The position numbers and the translations under genes were made by a program. From the NCBI GenBank assembly GCA_049289295.1, contig JBATLL010000026.1, forward strand, positions 1 to 6,177: DNA of 6,177 nt. The letters are read 5' to 3'. The notes beneath the pieces were generated by a model, which was not told where the DNA came from, did not search any database, and saw only the letters and a list, made by a program, of their open reading frames with translations. This DNA comes from BOKV01 sp049289295. Lineage in GTDB: Bacteria; Pseudomonadota; Alphaproteobacteria; Rhizobiales; Rhizobiaceae. Below, piece after piece: positions 5,831 to 6,177 of the stretch (its first letter is position 1; every line of letters starts with the position of its first letter).

Positions 5831-5873
5831 TTGACAGCCGGTAAATTGGATGACCAAATTGGATATACCAATT
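5831..5873 (+). promoter_or_regulatory. candidate promoter with paired operator palindromes upstream of the acyl-CoA ligase
   Basis: A consensus -35 box TTGACA (5831-5836) is followed after 18 bp by CAAATT (5855-5860), a weak -10. Two inverted repeats overlap this: TTGG-ATGA-CCAA (5846-5857) and the perfect AATTGG-ATATA-CCAATT (5857-5873). The latter fits the AATTGG-N5-CCAATT pattern known for the GntR/FCD regulators PdhR and LldR. The two are joined by CCAAATTGG (5854-5862), exactly as in the site at 3187-3214. The end of the palindrome is 34 bp before the ligase start. The regulator itself is not in this window; the family assignment is inferred from site shape only. Confidence 0.6.
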
Positions 5874-5907
5874 GTCGCGCAGGCTATCAGGATTTGGGGA
5901 AATTGAG

Positions 5908-6177
5908 ATGGATTTTTTGGCCGAGCTGCCTCGTCGCATTCATATGATCTTGGAGGAAGGGGCAACGTTCGGCGACTCCCGTATCGCCTTTACAGATGAA
6001 AACGGGATTGATTGGTCCTTCCGCCGGCTGATCGACACGGCCGCAGCTGTCTCTGATGAAATGCGACAACTCGGGGTTCGGCAGGGTGATCGGGTGATGA
6101 TCATCTGCGAAAACTCGATCAGGGCTGTGGTTCTAATGTATGCAGCAAGCCGGTTGGATGCATGGGCGGTGCTAGCG
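5908..6177 (+). CDS. AMP-forming acyl-CoA synthetase (ligase), N-terminal 90 residues, cut by the window edge
   Basis: This is the beginning of an adenylate-forming enzyme, which activates a carboxylic acid with ATP and joins it to CoA. The frame opens MDFLAELPRRIH and stays open to the last base. The segment FTDENGIDWSFRRLIDTA is the usual early strand-helix unit of the family (typically T-Y-xx-L), followed by LGVRQGDRVMIICENS and LMYAASRLDAWAVLA, the standard GVRxGDRVxI block with the A-G/A-xR-L-xAW-x-V helix. The ATP-binding P-loop and later core motifs lie beyond the window, so substrate class cannot be judged. The ATG at 5908 has GGGGA (5895-5899) 8 bp upstream; an internal ATG at 5944 is less likely. 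It is 269 bp after the GST and has its own operator/promoter region. In context it may activate the acid made by the upstream dehydrogenases (PegE-like role, inferred). Confidence 0.87.
   Translation, partial: MDFLAELPRRIHMILEEGATFGDSRIAFTDENGIDWSFRRLIDTAAAVSDEMRQLGVRQGDRVMIICENSIRAVVLMYAASRLDAWAVLA

Noticed and set aside
5711..5947. Plus-strand open frame of 78 residues (ATG at 5714) between GST and the ligase
   Set aside because: No good ribosome-binding site, it covers the operator/promoter palindromes and overlaps the ligase start in another frame; no homology recognised.

Overview
The window looks like part of an accessory catabolic cluster from an alphaproteobacterium, most likely a sphingomonad (order Sphingomonadales). 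This is inferred from GC-rich coding DNA, the gene families present, and the IS110 and IS66 remnants; there is no rRNA or other taxonomic marker. All recognisable functional genes lie on the + strand. No tRNA, rRNA or CRISPR array was seen.

Layout: (1) 1-483 is the C-terminal end of a GMC-family FAD alcohol dehydrogenase, cut by the left edge. (2) 572-1954 is a complete glutathione reductase. (3) 1955-3128 is a non-coding scar. Its first part is A+T-richer DNA with a perfect DnaA-box-type 9-mer and a strong hairpin. Then comes a segment of about 240 bp bounded by inverted repeats, then an IS66 TnpB N-terminal scrap on the minus strand, abutted by a frame-scrambled IS110 transposase remnant on the plus strand. 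(4) 3283-4935 is an alkyl-DHAP-synthase-like FAD dehydrogenase, followed after 13 bp by a YfcG/Nu-type glutathione transferase (4949-5638). These two look like an operon ending in a GC-rich hairpin. (5) 5908 to the right edge is the N-terminus of an AMP-forming acyl-CoA ligase, which has no stop codon because the window ends.

How the genes may work together: an alcohol dehydrogenase, an FAD dehydrogenase of the ether-chemistry family, a glutathione transferase, a glutathione reductase to recycle GSSG, and a CoA ligase suggest oxidation of an alcohol-ended, possibly ether-containing substrate to an acid, with glutathione-dependent handling and CoA activation. From memory, the closest described arrangement is around the polyethylene-glycol (peg) genes of Sphingopyxis, where an FAD PEG-carboxylate dehydrogenase of about 64 kDa subunits and a GST gene lie near a GMC PEG dehydrogenase and an acyl-CoA synthetase, with transposases in some strains. 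A lignin aryl-ether role is the main alternative. The substrate is inference.

The most interesting non-coding signal is a matching compound palindrome upstream of both the FAD dehydrogenase (3187-3214) and the acyl-CoA ligase (5846-5873). Each has a TTGAC-type box just upstream and a shared CCAAATTGG core. The second contains AATTGG-N5-CCAATT, the pattern of GntR/FCD regulators such as PdhR and LldR. This suggests that one regulator, not encoded in the window, controls both transcription units.
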